Below are positions 41,214 through 53,930 of a stretch of DNA of 64,000 nt, in pieces (position 1 is the first letter of the stretch; each line of letters starts with the position of its first letter). This DNA is from Umbelopsis isabellina (taxonomy: Eukaryota > Mucoromycota > Umbelopsidomycetes > Umbelopsidales > Umbelopsidaceae), in assembly GCA_016758905.1 (NCBI GenBank), contig JAEPQZ010000014.1, forward strand, positions 372,001 to 436,000, given 5' to 3'. A program made the translations under genes and the position numbers. The notes below the pieces were generated by a model, which worked only from the letters and a program-made list of their open reading frames with translations, had not been told where the DNA came from and did not search any database.

Positions 41214-43534
41214 GTGGCGATCACTATTTTTTCCTTTGCAAAAAAAAAGAAGAAAAAAATCTAAAGGAAACCCTCATACAAAATCACACACTCATAACAC
41301 CTTGATACCCTCAATCCTATGACACTATTTTCCTCCCAATGCTCTACGAATCTTCTATTTTATCGTCATTATGTTGTATAGTAGAGTGAATTACCCCCCA
41401 TTCTCGAGTGTTCAGCTGGTTATAGGACTCGATTTACTACCCTTCCTTGTCATCTTTCTAAAACATCTAGGCAAACGCTATCAAGAAACCTCTGAAAAAT
41501 ATTATTCTATCAATCTCTTTTTGCATATTACAAAATCCATTAAACAAAAAAAAAAAGAGATAAATCATCGCGGGTTATCTAATTCAGTGCTTTATTTGTT
41601 CTTTTTCTTTCTACTGAAAGACTATTATCCGAATTACAAGTGGTCGATCCATTCTTTTTTCTTTTCCAATTGAGAACGACTTGGCCACCGAAAGTACTAA
41701 AATTTCTCGGGTGGTCCTGCATATTGGTGGGCCGTGCACTGAATGATGTTTGACGATGAGTACAATGATCATAAAATTTGCTGAAAGAATTTTGATATTT
41801 TACACTTCTTTTTCATTTTATTTCATTATTTTTCCTTATGCAAATGTAATCCCTACAATTTCAAAACCCATGAGCTGATTCTTTATGTTACACATGCTTT
41901 GGAATGCATTCTGCACTTAGCCGTCGGATGGCTCCGACCATATTTTAGATGCCTTATCAATGGGGAGAACGAAATAACGAGCCAACGATGCTAATTATGG
42001 GTTTGTCACGGGGGTAAGCAAATCACTTTAACAGTAATGGGAACTATACGATACTGGTTTGTGCTCCATAGAAGATCTCGCGATATATCATTCTGATTTA
42101 CTCCATGTTACAAATTGATGTATTTCAGGTTATGAATGGTCGCCAAGTAAGCAAGTACCTAGGCTGTGAACTATCTTTCATGCTAGTATGGCTCATACTA
42201 CGCAATGTCTTTCAGTCTTTAGCTCATACAGATATCAAGATTACGTACGGTCCAGCGCCCCATCTCAAAACAAGACATAAAAGGAGTATCACGGGTTAAA
42301 CGAGAGCCCAGCCTTCCCATGCCTGCTGTGGTACGATACCTAACCAGTATAGAAATGTCACCTGGCACCCTGAACCAAACATAATACTGAGGTGGTAACA
42401 TGGAAAGTGGGGTGTTTCCTTCTTGATAAAAATCGACCCTATGACATTTGGCTATCTATCGGTTACGACACCCGTTACTTTTATGCTTCTTGTCGCCACG
42501 TGGGTAAATGCTTTAGCTGGACAGATACAACACCTTTAAAAGCCGGGTTTCCTTTATTAAACTATAAAAAATAAAACATAAAGATAAACAATGTAGCCGC
42601 CTGACAAAAACGATAACAAGTTTTTTTGGGTAGTTGTTTACCATTGTTGAAAACTGAGCCGCCATCTTTTCTTGCAGGCACAAATAGAAAAAATTCGAAC
42701 TTTGTAAAATCCCACAGTCTCAGTTGTTTGTTTCGATCGACAAAGCTGCTGATCACATATTGAGGTGGTCTGTGGGACTTTTTTGTTTTTGGCTCAAGGA
42801 CAAATGAGGTGATCGAATCTTATCATTTCGTGTCTGCGAACTCACTCTTAGATGGCCAACAGGGTGTTGCTGAGTACTAATTATGCCTGTACGTCTTTAT
42901 TGCTTTGAGAATAAAGCCTACAGGCTTGCTTACAACTACATGAAAGCTTATGCAGTCCACATATAGTAACATGTGGTAAAATGGCGTGTATTCAGAAAAA
43001 GCCTTATTATAACAATTCTTGTAATGAACTTATTTACCTAATGTGAAAATACGCCCTAGCCCCTTAACAAAATTTGCCAAAACATTGAGATAATGAGCAA
43101 CCCAAAATGATTGAGTATTTTTCAGCAGTAATTGATGAAAACTCTGTAAACCGAGTACCTAAAAGGAAGTTTGCTGCTGATGCTGGCTACACTCACTTCT
43201 TTCATCTAATACTGATGTCCTGGCTTGCCTTAGCCACCGTGTATGTGTTTTGACTGAAAGTTAAGTACATTTTGAGAATTGAATAACCTCACTTGACGAC
43301 TTTGATCACATGCATACCTTATTCTTACTAAGTCATGTAGTGATATGTAACCTGTCGCTTTTGGCTCAAAGTGCAGACTTTGCAACAAAGAGCCTCGCTA
43401 CAGTGAGTCAAGTACCATGTTATTGGCTAGCGCAATTGGTTGTCAGAGTGATTCATTCTCCGCAGTCAGTTAATTTTTTTGTGGCCAGTCAAACAAAAAA
43501 AAAGATTGTTGAATCTATAGATTGACATATAAAC
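41214..43534. other. gene-poor 2.3 kb, no gene recognised
   Basis: AT-rich with short A/T runs; several open frames of about 60 codons lack features. No RNA gene, repeat or mobile element could be supported. It is the second large empty block next to 39156-41072, so this 4-kb stretch is the most gene-poor part of the window. Confidence 0.45.
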
Positions 43535-46500
43535 ATGGCAGCAGTCGCTCCCCCTGGTGATGCTCCAAAAGTACGTCGAAATCCTATGCGAAATCCATCA
43601 GCATTCTCTGTACTAACTTGCAATGTAGACTGGAAAGCGCGACACTCTTCGTGCTCTTGAACCTAAAGCCCAGCAAAAGTGGGATTCAATCAAAGCTTTT
43701 GAAACAAACGCTCCTACAATCGAGGAACATGCAAATAGTGTTGATCTTCACGAAAAATACCCCAAATTCATGGGTTGTATGGCCTATCCCTACATGAATG
43801 GTCGTCTTCATTTGGGACACGCCTTCACTATGTCAAAGATTGAATTTGCCGCCGCTTACGAGCGTATGTTGGGCAAGCGAGTCTTGTTTCCTCAAGGCTT
43901 CCATTGTACTGGTATGCCAATCAAGGTACGCAAGTGTTGGGATCAGTTATGAATGTCGAACCGCCTTTTTTTTTTTTTTTTTTTGACTCACGTGTATTGA
44001 TTGCGCTGTAGGCTTGTGCTGATAAACTTGTTCGAGAAATTGAAATGTTTGGAAAGAACTTTGAAAATTATGAGAAGGCCACTGAGGAAGCAGCCATTGC
44101 CGAGAAGTTGAAGAATGCCAGCGTCAGCGAAAAATCAACTGATCCCAGCAAGGGAAAGAAGGGCAAGGTTGCAGCCAAGACCGGAAACGTTACTTATCAA
44201 TTCCAAATTATGCAACAACTTGGTATTCCTACTGATGAGATCCACAAATTTTCTGATCCCTTCTACTGGTGTGAATTCTTCCCACCTCTTGCTATCAAGG
44301 ATATGACTGCTTTCGGCAGCAAAGTCGATTGGAGACGTTCTTTCATCACTACCGATGCTAACCCTTACTACGACGCCTTTGTTCGCTGGCAGATGAACTT
44401 CCTGAAGCAACTTGATAAGATCCGTTTCGGAGAGCGCTATACCATCTACTCTCCTGTTGATAAGCAACCATGTATGGACCACGATCGTCAATCTGGTGAA
44501 GCTCTTGGCCCTCAAGAGTACACTGGTATTAAATTGCGTGTGACTGAGTGGGCTCCATCTGCTCAACAAGCTCTTAGCAACGTGCCTGAGCTTGCTGGTA
44601 AGAATGTCTACTTTGTTGCTGCTACTCTCCGTCCCGAGACCATGTATGGACAAACCAACTGCTTTGTCGGTACTGAAATCACCTATGGTCTTTATGAGGT
44701 CAATGATAAAGACGTCTTCTTCATTACCCACCGTGCTGCTCGCAATATGGGCTATCAAAAGATCTTTGCAAACTTTGGCGAAATCAAGAAGATTGCTGAA
44801 ATTAAGGGTGATTTGGTTATTGGTACCAAGGTTACCGCTCCTCTTAGCAAATACCCTGAAGTCTACGTCTTGCCTATGGAGAATGTCCTAGCCACCAAGG
44901 GTACTGGTGTCGTTACATCTGTCCCCTCCGACTCTCCTGACGATTTTGCTGCTCTTCAAGATCTGCAAAAGAAGGCCGCTTATTACAAGATTGAAGCTGA
45001 GTGGGCAGCTTTTGAGCCTATTCCCATCATCAACACCCCTACATATGGAGATTTGACCGCTCCTGCTCTCTGCAAATTGAAGAAGATCAACTCTCAAAAG
45101 GATCGTGTCCAACTTGCTGAAGCCAAGGAAATTGCCTATAAGGAAGCTTTCTACCAAGGAAAGATGGTCATTGGAGATTATACTGGACTTTCCGTTCAGG
45201 AAGCTAAGCCCAAGATTAGAGATCATCTTATTCAAACTGGAGAAGGTTTTGTCTATAATGAGCCTGAAGGTCTTGTCATGTCTCGTTCTGGTGATGAGTG
45301 CGTTGTTGCTCTTCTTGATCAGTGGTACCTTGACTATGGTGAAGAACAGTGGAAGGCTGAGACTGAAAAGTGCTTGAAGCAAATGAACACTTACACTACC
45401 GAGACACGCCATTCATTCGAGCAAACTCTCGACTGGCTCAACAAGTGGGCGTGCGCCAGAAGCTTTGGTCTTGGATCTAAGCTCCCTTGGGATCCTCAAT
45501 TCCTTGTTGAGAGTTTGTCTGACTCTACCATCTACATGGCATACTACACCGTTGCTCATATGCTCCATGGTGGTTCTCTCAATGGCAGCTCTGTTGGCCC
45601 TGCTGGTATTACTGCTGAACAAATGACTGATGAAGCCTGGAGCTACATCTTTAGCCTCGGCGACTACAGTGACAAGATTCCCGTTCCTCAAGCAACTTTG
45701 GACAAGCTCAAGCGTGAATATGAATACTTCTATCCCCTTGATGTGCGAGTTTCTGGAAAGGATCTTGTGCCCAATCACTTGACTTTCTTCCTTTACAACC
45801 ACACGGCTATCTTCCCTGAAGACAAATGGCCCCGTGGTGTCCGTGTCAATGGACATTTGATGTTGAACAGAGAAAAGATGTCCAAATCCACTGGTAACTT
45901 CTTGACTTTGAGTGAGGCTGTTGAAAAGTATGGTGCCGATGCCACTCGTCTTGCTCTTGCTGATGCTGGCGATAGTGTCGAAGATGCCAACTTCGAAGAT
46001 GCTACAGCCAATGCCGCTATCCTTCGTCTTCACACTCTTCTTGAATGGATTGAGGAGCATCAAAAAGCCAGCGCTGACCTCCGAACTGGCGAACTTGATT
46101 TCCATGATAAGGTGTTTGAGAACGAGTTGAATCATTTGATTGAGCTTACCAAACAAGCTTATGATGCCACCCTATACCGTGATGCCCTCAAGTACGGTTT
46201 CTATGAACTTCAGTCAGCAAGAGACTGGTATCAACAAGTGTGCAACAATGGCATGCATCTCGATCTTGTCAACCAGTTCATCAAAATACAAACCCTCTTG
46301 CTCACCCCATTCTGTCCATTCTGGGCCGAACACGTCTGGAGCGATCTCTTGGCTCAGCCTGAGAGTGTGATGAATGCTAAATTCCCTGAACCCAGTGCCC
46401 AGGTTGACTTGTCTCTGCTTGCCGCTGCCGAATATGTCCGCAAGACTGTCAAGTCCATCCGTGACACTGAGCTTGCTCAACTCAAGAAGAAGAAGAAGCA

Positions 46501-47012
46501 AACCGAAGTCACCTATAACCCTGATGCTCCCAAGACCTTGAAGTTGTATGTTGCCACTAGCTTCCCTGAATGGCAAGATGCTGGTATTCAAGTCTTAAAG
46601 GAAAACTATGACGAAAGCACTGGTAAATTTGAAGATGTTAAGGTCCGCGAACAGCTCAAGGCACAAGGTCTTATGGCCAACAAGAAGATGATGCCTTTCC
46701 TTAACGAACAAAAGGTAAGAAAGGACTAGAAGAGTATATTACAAATAAGCTAGATCGATAAACTAAAGGACAATCACAACAATTCTATTTATTTTGCAGA
46801 AACTTGTTGAGAAGGTTGGCCCTTCATCATTCAACCGTACTTTGCTCTTTGATGAATACCAGACTCTCCAACACAGTCTGGAGTTCTTCAAGCGTTCTCT
46901 TGGATTCCAGGACATCACGGTCATCACCAGCGAGAACTTTAATGATGCCGATAAGAAGGCTGCCGAGCAAGCCATGCCTGGTGTCCCTGCCTTCTCTTTT
47001 GCCAACGTTTAA
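43535..47012 (+). CDS. LRS1: cytosolic leucyl-tRNA synthetase
   Basis: Four exons give about 1080 residues, the usual size of the eukaryotic cytosolic enzyme. The start is MAAVAPPGDAPK, followed by TGKRDTLRALEPKAQQKWDS. The class I HIGH box is AYPYMNGRLHLGHAFTMSK, and the KMSKS loop is LNREKMSKSTGNFL. Between them lies the CP1 editing domain (YFVAATLRPETMYGQTNCFV and GVVTSVPSDSPDDFAALQDL, the editing-site Asp region). The last exon ends GVPAFSFANV. The enzyme charges tRNA-Leu and in yeast and animals also senses leucine for TORC1. Codon usage is strongly biased for high expression. Intron 2 contains a 19-nt T run at 43966-43984. Confidence 0.97.
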
Positions 47013-47384
47013 AACGGGGGAGTAGAAAATGATTGATTGTCGTTTTGAATTTTTTTTTTTTCTCTCATTTGTGATTCTTATTAAAAACATAGACTTGAAA
47101 GTAGACTTGAAAGTTTATATACAGTTTACAGCTCATGTATTCCAAAAGTGAAATATTAAATAAAATAAAGCATCACAAAAGGTGCTTATAAACTAACGAA
47201 TGGTCATGAACTTCTTTGAGCAAAGCTATGGTTACGGTCGTTTGCTATGAATGCTGCAAAAAAAGTCGAAGCCAGTAAAATTTGTCATAAAAAAGTGGCG
47301 GAGTTGCGACGGTTTCCAGTTGCTGATACTAAAAGACTCGAGTCATTGAATGGATGGATCTTCCTTTCTACTGTTGTAATCGCC
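47013..47384. other. intergenic between LeuRS and RPL39
   Basis: Contains a perfect 12-bp tandem duplication (TAGACTTGAAAG twice near 47090-47113) in the LeuRS 3' flank and the RPL39 promoter. Nothing else was seen. Confidence 0.4.
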
Positions 47385-48049
47385 ATGGTGAGTAGACGAT
47401 ACCAGTTGATTATTATAAAGTAGACAGATTACGGATGGATGGAACTATGAATGGATGAGATGGATGATCGACAATCGACAGTTTGTATATACAAAGTAGA
47501 TTAGCCTTATCAAAATGTGGAAGAAAATTGTTGAAATGTTACTCGCAAAAAAATGTCACCAATGCACTCACCGGCAGCTAGACAACTCGCCAAATCTTAG
47601 AGTCTACTTATTCTCGCACAATTCGGCACGCAAACACGGTTACTGATCAACCACAGTCATCGAGCGATCCAACTAACGGCTTAGGCCGACGCACGCATCC
47701 AACTTTCAAGCAAAATGATGATGAACCACTTGCAATTTTTACCAACTGACAACCCCATAGCTAACTCTGTAATGTTTTCTTTCTATGACAGCCTTCCAAC
47801 AAGTCTTTCAAGACCAAGCGTATTCTCGGCAAGGCCCAGAAGCAGAACCGCCCCATCCCTCAATGGATCCGCATGAGAACCGGTAACACCATCAAGTAAG
47901 TCTTAAAACCTCAGATATTTCGTGTTAAAGTGCTTAATATACCAACCCAACAATCCTTTGCTCACACATTTTTGCTTTTCTTTTCTTTTTTTTTTTAAAG
48001 CTGGAACTCCAAGCGCCGTCACTGGAGACGTACTAAGCTCAACATCTAA
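47385..48049 (+). CDS. RPL39: 60S ribosomal protein L39 (eL39)
   Basis: Three exons: 47385-47387 (only the ATG), 47792-47895 and 48001-48049, giving 51 residues, the standard eL39 length. The product begins [20 protein letters not shown] and ends [19 protein letters not shown]. eL39 lines the ribosome exit tunnel. Codon bias is strong. Intron 1 is 404 nt, long for this genome, with a tract of GGATGGATG repeats. An ATGATGA and a CTGA occur in it about 30 nt apart, too close for a standard C/D snoRNA. Confidence 0.96.
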
Positions 48050-48199
48050 ATGCTTGAGCAAAGTAACCAATATCAACTGGGTGTTTTCCTTTTTGCAAAT
48101 TCATTTATAAAGGATCGGGAATATCCCATTGTTTTCTAGTCTATGTCTTAAGCGACAGGTATACATGGCAGATTGAGGAATTTTTTTTTTTGACTTTAT

Positions 48200-51097
48200 C
48201 TATGAAGTGTTGGTGGTAGTTGGTGGTGTAGTAACTTTTTGAGGTGTAGCTGGAGCAGCAGCAGACGATGCGGTTGCTGCGGTGCTTGTCGAGTTGTTCG
48301 ATAAATGAGGCGCTCGCGCCATCATGGCATTAATAGAACTAATCAACATGACTCTCTGCTTTTCGAGTTCCTTTTGTTCATTCACCAAAGATTGCTCAAG
48401 CTCTTCGTACTGTTGAATTTTGAGGTCTAGTTTCTTGAGTTGCGTGGTAATCACAACTTGTATTAACTTGTGTACCTCTGCATCTTCATGTTTTGCCAAA
48501 GCGTGAGCCTGCTCGATCGCTGCGGCCAGACCTGCAGATGTAGCTTGCTCCAGTGTTTTCCGCGAGAAGCATGAAATATTTTCATCATCGCTGTCTTCCG
48601 GATCATCCTCATCCTTTTCATTTTTAGACTCTAACAACACACGCAATGATGATTGTGCAGCCACAGCTCCTACTGCCGGGTTGACAGCCCCCGATAAAAA
48701 TGAAATCATGGTCATGACAGGATTCTCGGCATTCTCAAAAGGAACCTTGGTGTTGTTCTTTTCTTCCTCCGTCAATTCTGTCAATGACTTGAGAATGCTG
48801 TCCTGAATGGGCGATTGCAAGAACTGCGTAACACATTGCTCTTTGCTACGAGTACCAACATACTCGGAGATCAGTAACCAGTCGTCGTCATATTTCTCGA
48901 CCGCCTCCAACAGCAACAATTGCTCATACGTGGTCCATTCTTCTTCTGGTGATGGCTTTTCCATACCACCCTCCACGCGAAGAAAGTCACCACTGGACAT
49001 AGTTGATGAGAACCGTCCTTCCAAGAAACAATCAGGGCATACCTGAGTGTTTTTGATCTTTAAGCTCTGATACCGTGCGTCTGTGCAATCCTGCTTGCAG
49101 GAATCACACACCACACTCTGACCAGAATCAGGATCATCTGGATCCGCATCTTCAGCAATCAGTGTTGTGATACGCGGCTTGACCATACCAGCTAACTTGG
49201 GGTCAAAGATCTCTTTCCGCATCTGTCCATACAATTCTCGCAAGCTTGTCAGTTCTTTCTTGTCCTCTTCGTCGTCATCGATTTCAGGATATTGGAAAGG
49301 CATAATTCCGGCATCATGCTCATTTTCAAGCGAGGTTTCAAACGGCCGTTTGCGAGGATCAACCTATGACAAATCTTGTTAGACTACCATCATAAAAATC
49401 TGACATTTCTTAAACTTTTCGCATTGCAAACAAGTCATACCTGGTAATTGATCAACCCCCACATCTCTAAAAAGGAATGGACTCGCATCAGATCCTCGAG
49501 GTCGCCAGTCAGGTCTTTAGTGCAAGCAAGAACAGTAAGATATTCAGATGGATCCTCTTGGTACTTCTTCATCATAAAGTCTCGAATTTGAGTGTATTCT
49601 TGCGCATACGAGCTGTCTGCCTCTTCTTCGTGACCAAAGAAATGAGGGAGTGAAAGCTTTTCAATATCATGAACTTTTGCTGGGTCAAACCATGTTGCCG
49701 CTGCTGCAGGAACAATCAACTCCTTCGGGATGGGCTGAGCATTTTGATATGCTTTGGCCTCTGGCAATGGGCAAATGGGTGTGAGTCATCCATGATTGCA
49801 TATCTTAAATTAGTTTTATCTTTCTTACCTCTATACGCAGCTAATGTATTCTCATTGAGATCCGTTGGATCATCTGTATCCATTTCTTCAACTCTCCTTC
49901 GTTTTGATTCGTTCCTTAAACCCTCATACGTGAAACATGAAATGTTCGTTAGATCTCCATGTGAGTATGGCTCAAACTCGTTCTTGCGCGTTTTCACACC
50001 GGTTTGCGGTCGGTCACGTTCAACATCGCACACTTTGACTAGTGGCTGTTTGTCCTCGTCGAGAAACACATCTTCTACTTCAGTAGCCTGTTCATCTCCA
50101 ACCGTAGTGGTGGTTTCAGACACAGCATCGCTTTCCATCCTTTGATGGCGTGATACTTTCCGATGGTTATTCTCTTCTTGTATATCCTCCATCGCTTCCG
50201 GTGAATCACTAGGGATCTCCTCATAATCCTCTTCGTTCATCCATTCATTATATTTTACACTTTCTTGTAACCAGCGAGACGTGATATTCCAGGCGCCTTC
50301 ATGCACTGGTGGCTCTTCTGGTTCAGCCATGAACTGCTCAGTCTCAGGCATCCATGTGTCATAAGAATCAGGGTAGTACCACCAATGTATCAACACACGA
50401 CCACCTCTCTTTTCCAGCGTTCGAAACCACTCTTCTTCAATACTATCAATATCTTCCATAGGACCATGTAAAATATGAGTAGCATTATTACTATCTTGAG
50501 TTATTGATGCTGTTGGAGATACATATGATTAATAAAACAGAGTATGCTTTGTGTGTGAAAGAACCTGAGCCCAAATTTACCATTTGTGGTCCGCGCTAAC
50601 TTGCTGAGCGCCTTTCTGTTTTGGTCGTTCACCGATGGTGCAAAGGCAATACGCGGCTTGCGAATGATGTTCTTAGATATTAGAATGTTCGTGATATAGG
50701 TTATCAACTCTATAACTTTTGGTCTTTTGGCTGTTGAAAGAAAGTTGGTGAAATCGGGCCAACCTTGCTCCAACATGTATGAATAGGCGGCACGGAGAAT
50801 ATGATACAAAGGGTGGGATGGAGTGAGTTTTCCATTGCTGTCAACTTTGAATAGTTTTGCAGGAATACGGAATGGGGCGTTTGCAGCTCTGGTAGCGTTC
50901 AAACCAAGGGCATCCTCTTGAAATTGTTGCAATTCGCCAGTGAACAGCGACAACTGTCGAGGCGTAATGTTGAGGTCTGGGTTGCCCAGATCTTGTAGCA
51001 ACTTTGAAAGAATACTATGAAAGCTTGCTACTGTGGCTTCATGTTCGTAAAACGTGAGATCGGTGCCACCATTCTTTAGATTTGCCTTTGGCGCCAT
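48200..51097 (-). CDS. SWI3: SWI/SNF-complex scaffold subunit SWI3/SMARCC
   Basis: Four exons, roughly 900 residues. The N-terminal module matches animal SMARCC: GELQQFQEDALGLN, FRIPAKLFKVDSNGKL, PLYHILRAAYSYMLEQGW and IRKPRIAFAPSVNDQNR, then EEEWFRTLEKRGGRVLIHWW with YYPDSYDTWMPE and YNEWMNEEDYE. The SWIRM domain is PAAAATWFDPAKVHDIEKLS through LTGDLEDLMRVHSFLEMWGL. A ZZ-like finger (CDSCKQDC...CPDCFLEGRF) follows, then SANT (EEWTTYEQLLLLEAVEKYDD, DWLLISEYVGTRSKEQCVTQ) and a C-terminal coiled coil (KKLDLKIQQYEELEQSLVNE). The splice at about 50578/50520 removes an intron that otherwise splits the gene. It dimerises and scaffolds the remodeller. Confidence 0.93.
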
Positions 51098-52970
51098 GCC
51101 ACTTTGACTGCCTCGCTGTGCTCAGAGTTGCAAAATTGAAAGTCCCATTTCAGGAAAGTCAGAGCCTCGAGTGTTTCCCGGGTGGCTTAGCCAGTACCCA
51201 AAATCTATTCCCAGTTAACACTTGTGAGCTAAATTATCAAGCACCACTACAACCTGCCGCTGCTGTGAATATGATCAATACTACTACAAATTTCTACACT
51301 TCTAGTTTAAGGAACTTTACATGTATCAAAAAAAATGTGAAGCTATCTGGTCACTGCCTTTTTTGCCTTTTGTGTTCAAATAAGGAATTTCGCAGTGGAA
51401 GACTTGGCCACCTCACGTCACCCTCATTGTTGCCTCGTTCCGGTAACTGTCAAAAGTCGTCCTCCAGTGTTAAAGTCTCCAACATTTAGAGGCTATGTAT
51501 CGCCAAGTCAGGTCAGATCCTTGAGATCTTCCAATGTGAAGTTGAGAGTTTGCTTGTAGTTGATAACATCTTATGTTTGCTGCATATGAAGTACATTCAG
51601 CCACAAACACGGTGACTATGTCCACCAATGATCAAGCTTTCATCATGTTTATATTTCAAATGATTGTCTAGCAACAAAATCATTGTCACAATGTTGAACA
51701 AATATGTATTGTATGATTAAAGTGCTCTATACAGTGCAAATTCAATTCAATCATCAGAAGTTTATCGGAAATGGAAATTGATAAGGACATTGCATCACAG
51801 ACGGGTAATGATTTTCTACACGATCCATGTACTGCAGATGTTTAGTAATGTAAGACGCGGAGGAGGTTATTCCGGGTCAAAATTACGGCTGTACGTTGTC
51901 CAAACGCGAGTAATTTTGGTTTTACATGGTTAATATGTCTGAGCGATTTAAAGCAAATGTTGTAGATGTAATGGTTTCACTGAACAGATAGGGCACCAGT
52001 GAAGGAATAAGCATAATGGAACCGTCATATTTATCAATAAAGATGGTACTGGGTATTATTGGCATACAAAGCAAGAGTATAGAACAATAAATACGCAGCA
52101 ATTTCCCAATATTAGGCAAAGCGACGTTTTATTTTGCTTCTGTTACAACGACAGATTAAAATAATACTTGAAAAAGGCAAATAAGAGAAGAAGCCCGAAA
52201 TATTATGATGAATGTGGCTACTCTGCCTTAAATGCAGTAGCATGGTAGATTGCTAATGTTTATCAAGCTCTACTGGATGTAACAATGTCATCACCAAAGG
52301 GGAAGGGAAGGAGATACTTTTCGCTCAATCGAAAATAAAGACTCGCAATCGAGTTTTCTAGACGGAATCTCAGTTTATGTCCAAATCTTGAAAAAGTAAG
52401 CTGTACCACTGTCGTAAGGCTTTTTGCTATTCATGTTTAGCCATTTCTCCTATCATAAAATATGTACTGTCATGGAATACGTATGGATTGAGTGTTGTTC
52501 CATTATCCAGCCATATAGGCTGCAATAATCTCATTGTCTTTATTAAGCACAGATTAAGGTTCTGGTTCATCATGCTTCAAATCGATAAGTATTTTTGAGC
52601 TGCAGGAAATCGTTGCGCGCGCGCGCTTATCTATTAATGTGACCTGAGTTCACAAAATAAAACAAGGGACTAATGCAATGGATCACGGTGACTTCATTTC
52701 GGAAGAATTCGATTGGCATATTAAATTGATGTTTTTTTTTTTATTTACAGTTGTACAGGAGAAAACTGAGAGAAAGCAAATGTCTATTCTATCATTTCGC
52801 GGTGGGGGTGGGGATAATGTGTAATATAGAGTACTTAAGAGAAAATAATGACGGCCATGATGGTGATGGTTTGGGTATGTCGGGAGTAATTGGGAAGACG
52901 AGTCAAGAAAATGATACAAGAAACACAATTGGTGTTGGTGGATTTGGCTTGGGAAATGACTTGTTAAAAA
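51098..52970. other. intergenic 1.9 kb with a GC dinucleotide repeat
   Basis: Upstream region of SWI3 and 3' flank of the aldo-keto reductase. An open frame on + at 51082-51489 overlaps the SWI3 start region and has no domain. A (GC)6 run lies at 52615-52626. No gene is supported. Confidence 0.45.
52615..52626. repeat. (GC)6 dinucleotide repeat
   Basis: Six GC units in an AT-rich intergenic region, an alternating purine-pyrimidine sequence able to adopt Z-form DNA. A second copy of the same length lies at 61208-61219. Confidence 0.85.
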
Positions 52971-53930
52971 TTACTCGTCATCGAAGGCTGCGTGTTCAGG
53001 TCCCCACAGAAGTGTGGAATTGCAGACACGGATAGGGTTGTCACGACCGATTTGAGTGATATAATCAATATCCTCTTGGGCCATAGGGAAGGTCTCCATA
53101 TTAGCCTTGATACGGGTAGGTGTAACTGACTTTGGAACGATGGAATATCCGCGTTGGACACCCCAGTTCAAAGCAGTGACACCAGGAGACTTTCCATACT
53201 TGTTTGCAACTTCAATCAAGCGTGGTTCTTCCAGAAGGGAGGTCTTGCGGTTCTTGCCTTTGACAATACCAGGGTTAGAGAGCGGAGAGAATGCAGTGAC
53301 ATGGATATTGTTCTCCTTGCAGAAAGATAAGAGCTCTTCTTGGGGCAAGAATGGGTGAAGCTCGACTTGGTTCACGGCCGGCGGGATTTCACAATGTTCG
53401 AGCAACGCCTTGAGCTTGGGAATAGTAAAGTTGGAAACACCAATGGAGCGCACCAAACCTTCCTTGACCAATTGTTCCATGGCTTTGTAGGTATCAATGA
53501 AAGAAACACCGAGGTTTTCGATCTTGCCGTCCTTCCATGGTCTCAATGTGTCATATTCACATTCGTAACCATTGAAAGGCCAAGACACTGGCCAGTGCAT
53601 GAGATACATATCGAGGTAATCGGTCTCAAGCTTCTCCAAAGACTTTTGGCAAGCAGGCTTAACGTGCTGAGGTTCATGGAAAGTATTCCACAATTTGGTA
53701 GTGAGGAACAACTTTTCACGAGGGATGCCACTTTCTTTGATAGCTTTAGCTAGCGACGCCTCAGTATTGTAATTGTAGGCGGTATCAAAGTGACGATAGC
53801 CCATTTCAAGAGCAATTTTGGAGCCTTCATAGACTTCTTGGGGTGCATTGGGGCCACCATATGTACCATAACCAATGACAGGCAATTCATAGCCAGAGTT
53901 GAGCTTTGCGACGGGGATAGTAGAAGCCAT
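52971..53930 (-). CDS. aldo-keto reductase (NADP-dependent, AKR3/Gcy1-like)
   Basis: An intronless frame of 319 residues, the normal AKR length. The barrel motifs are present: YRHFDTAYNYN with catalytic Asp49 and Tyr54, TTKLWN with Lys79, YLMHWPVSW with His112, then RSIGVSNFTIPKLKALLEHC, PAVNQVELHPFLPQEELLSF, FSPLSNPG and the NADP-binding IVPKSVTPTRIKANM. The catalytic tetrad is complete. Related fungal enzymes reduce glyceraldehyde, xylose or other aldehydes; the substrate here cannot be read from sequence. Codon bias is strong, suggesting high expression. Confidence 0.95.
   Translation of the reverse strand: MASTIPVAKLNSGYELPVIGYGTYGGPNAPQEVYEGSKIALEMGYRHFDTAYNYNTEASLAKAIKESGIPREKLFLTTKLWNTFHEPQHVKPACQKSLEKLETDYLDMYLMHWPVSWPFNGYECEYDTLRPWKDGKIENLGVSFIDTYKAMEQLVKEGLVRSIGVSNFTIPKLKALLEHCEIPPAVNQVELHPFLPQEELLSFCKENNIHVTAFSPLSNPGIVKGKNRKTSLLEEPRLIEVANKYGKSPGVTALNWGVQRGYSIVPKSVTPTRIKANMETFPMAQEDIDYITQIGRDNPIRVCNSTLLWGPEHAAFDDE

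Noticed and set aside
45413-46156. Long open frame antisense to the LeuRS gene, and a similar one at 44135-44758
   Set aside because: Both are mirror frames produced by the strong codon bias of the sense gene; the sense strand carries the full LeuRS sequence.
47700-47760. C/D snoRNA-like ATGATGA and CTGA in RPL39 intron 1
   Set aside because: The boxes are only about 30 nt apart with no terminal stem; a normal C/D RNA needs roughly 60 nt or more.
51082-51489. 135-codon plus-strand frame overlapping the SWI3 start
   Set aside because: It overlaps the first SWI3 codons antisense, has no domain and its composition changes along its length.
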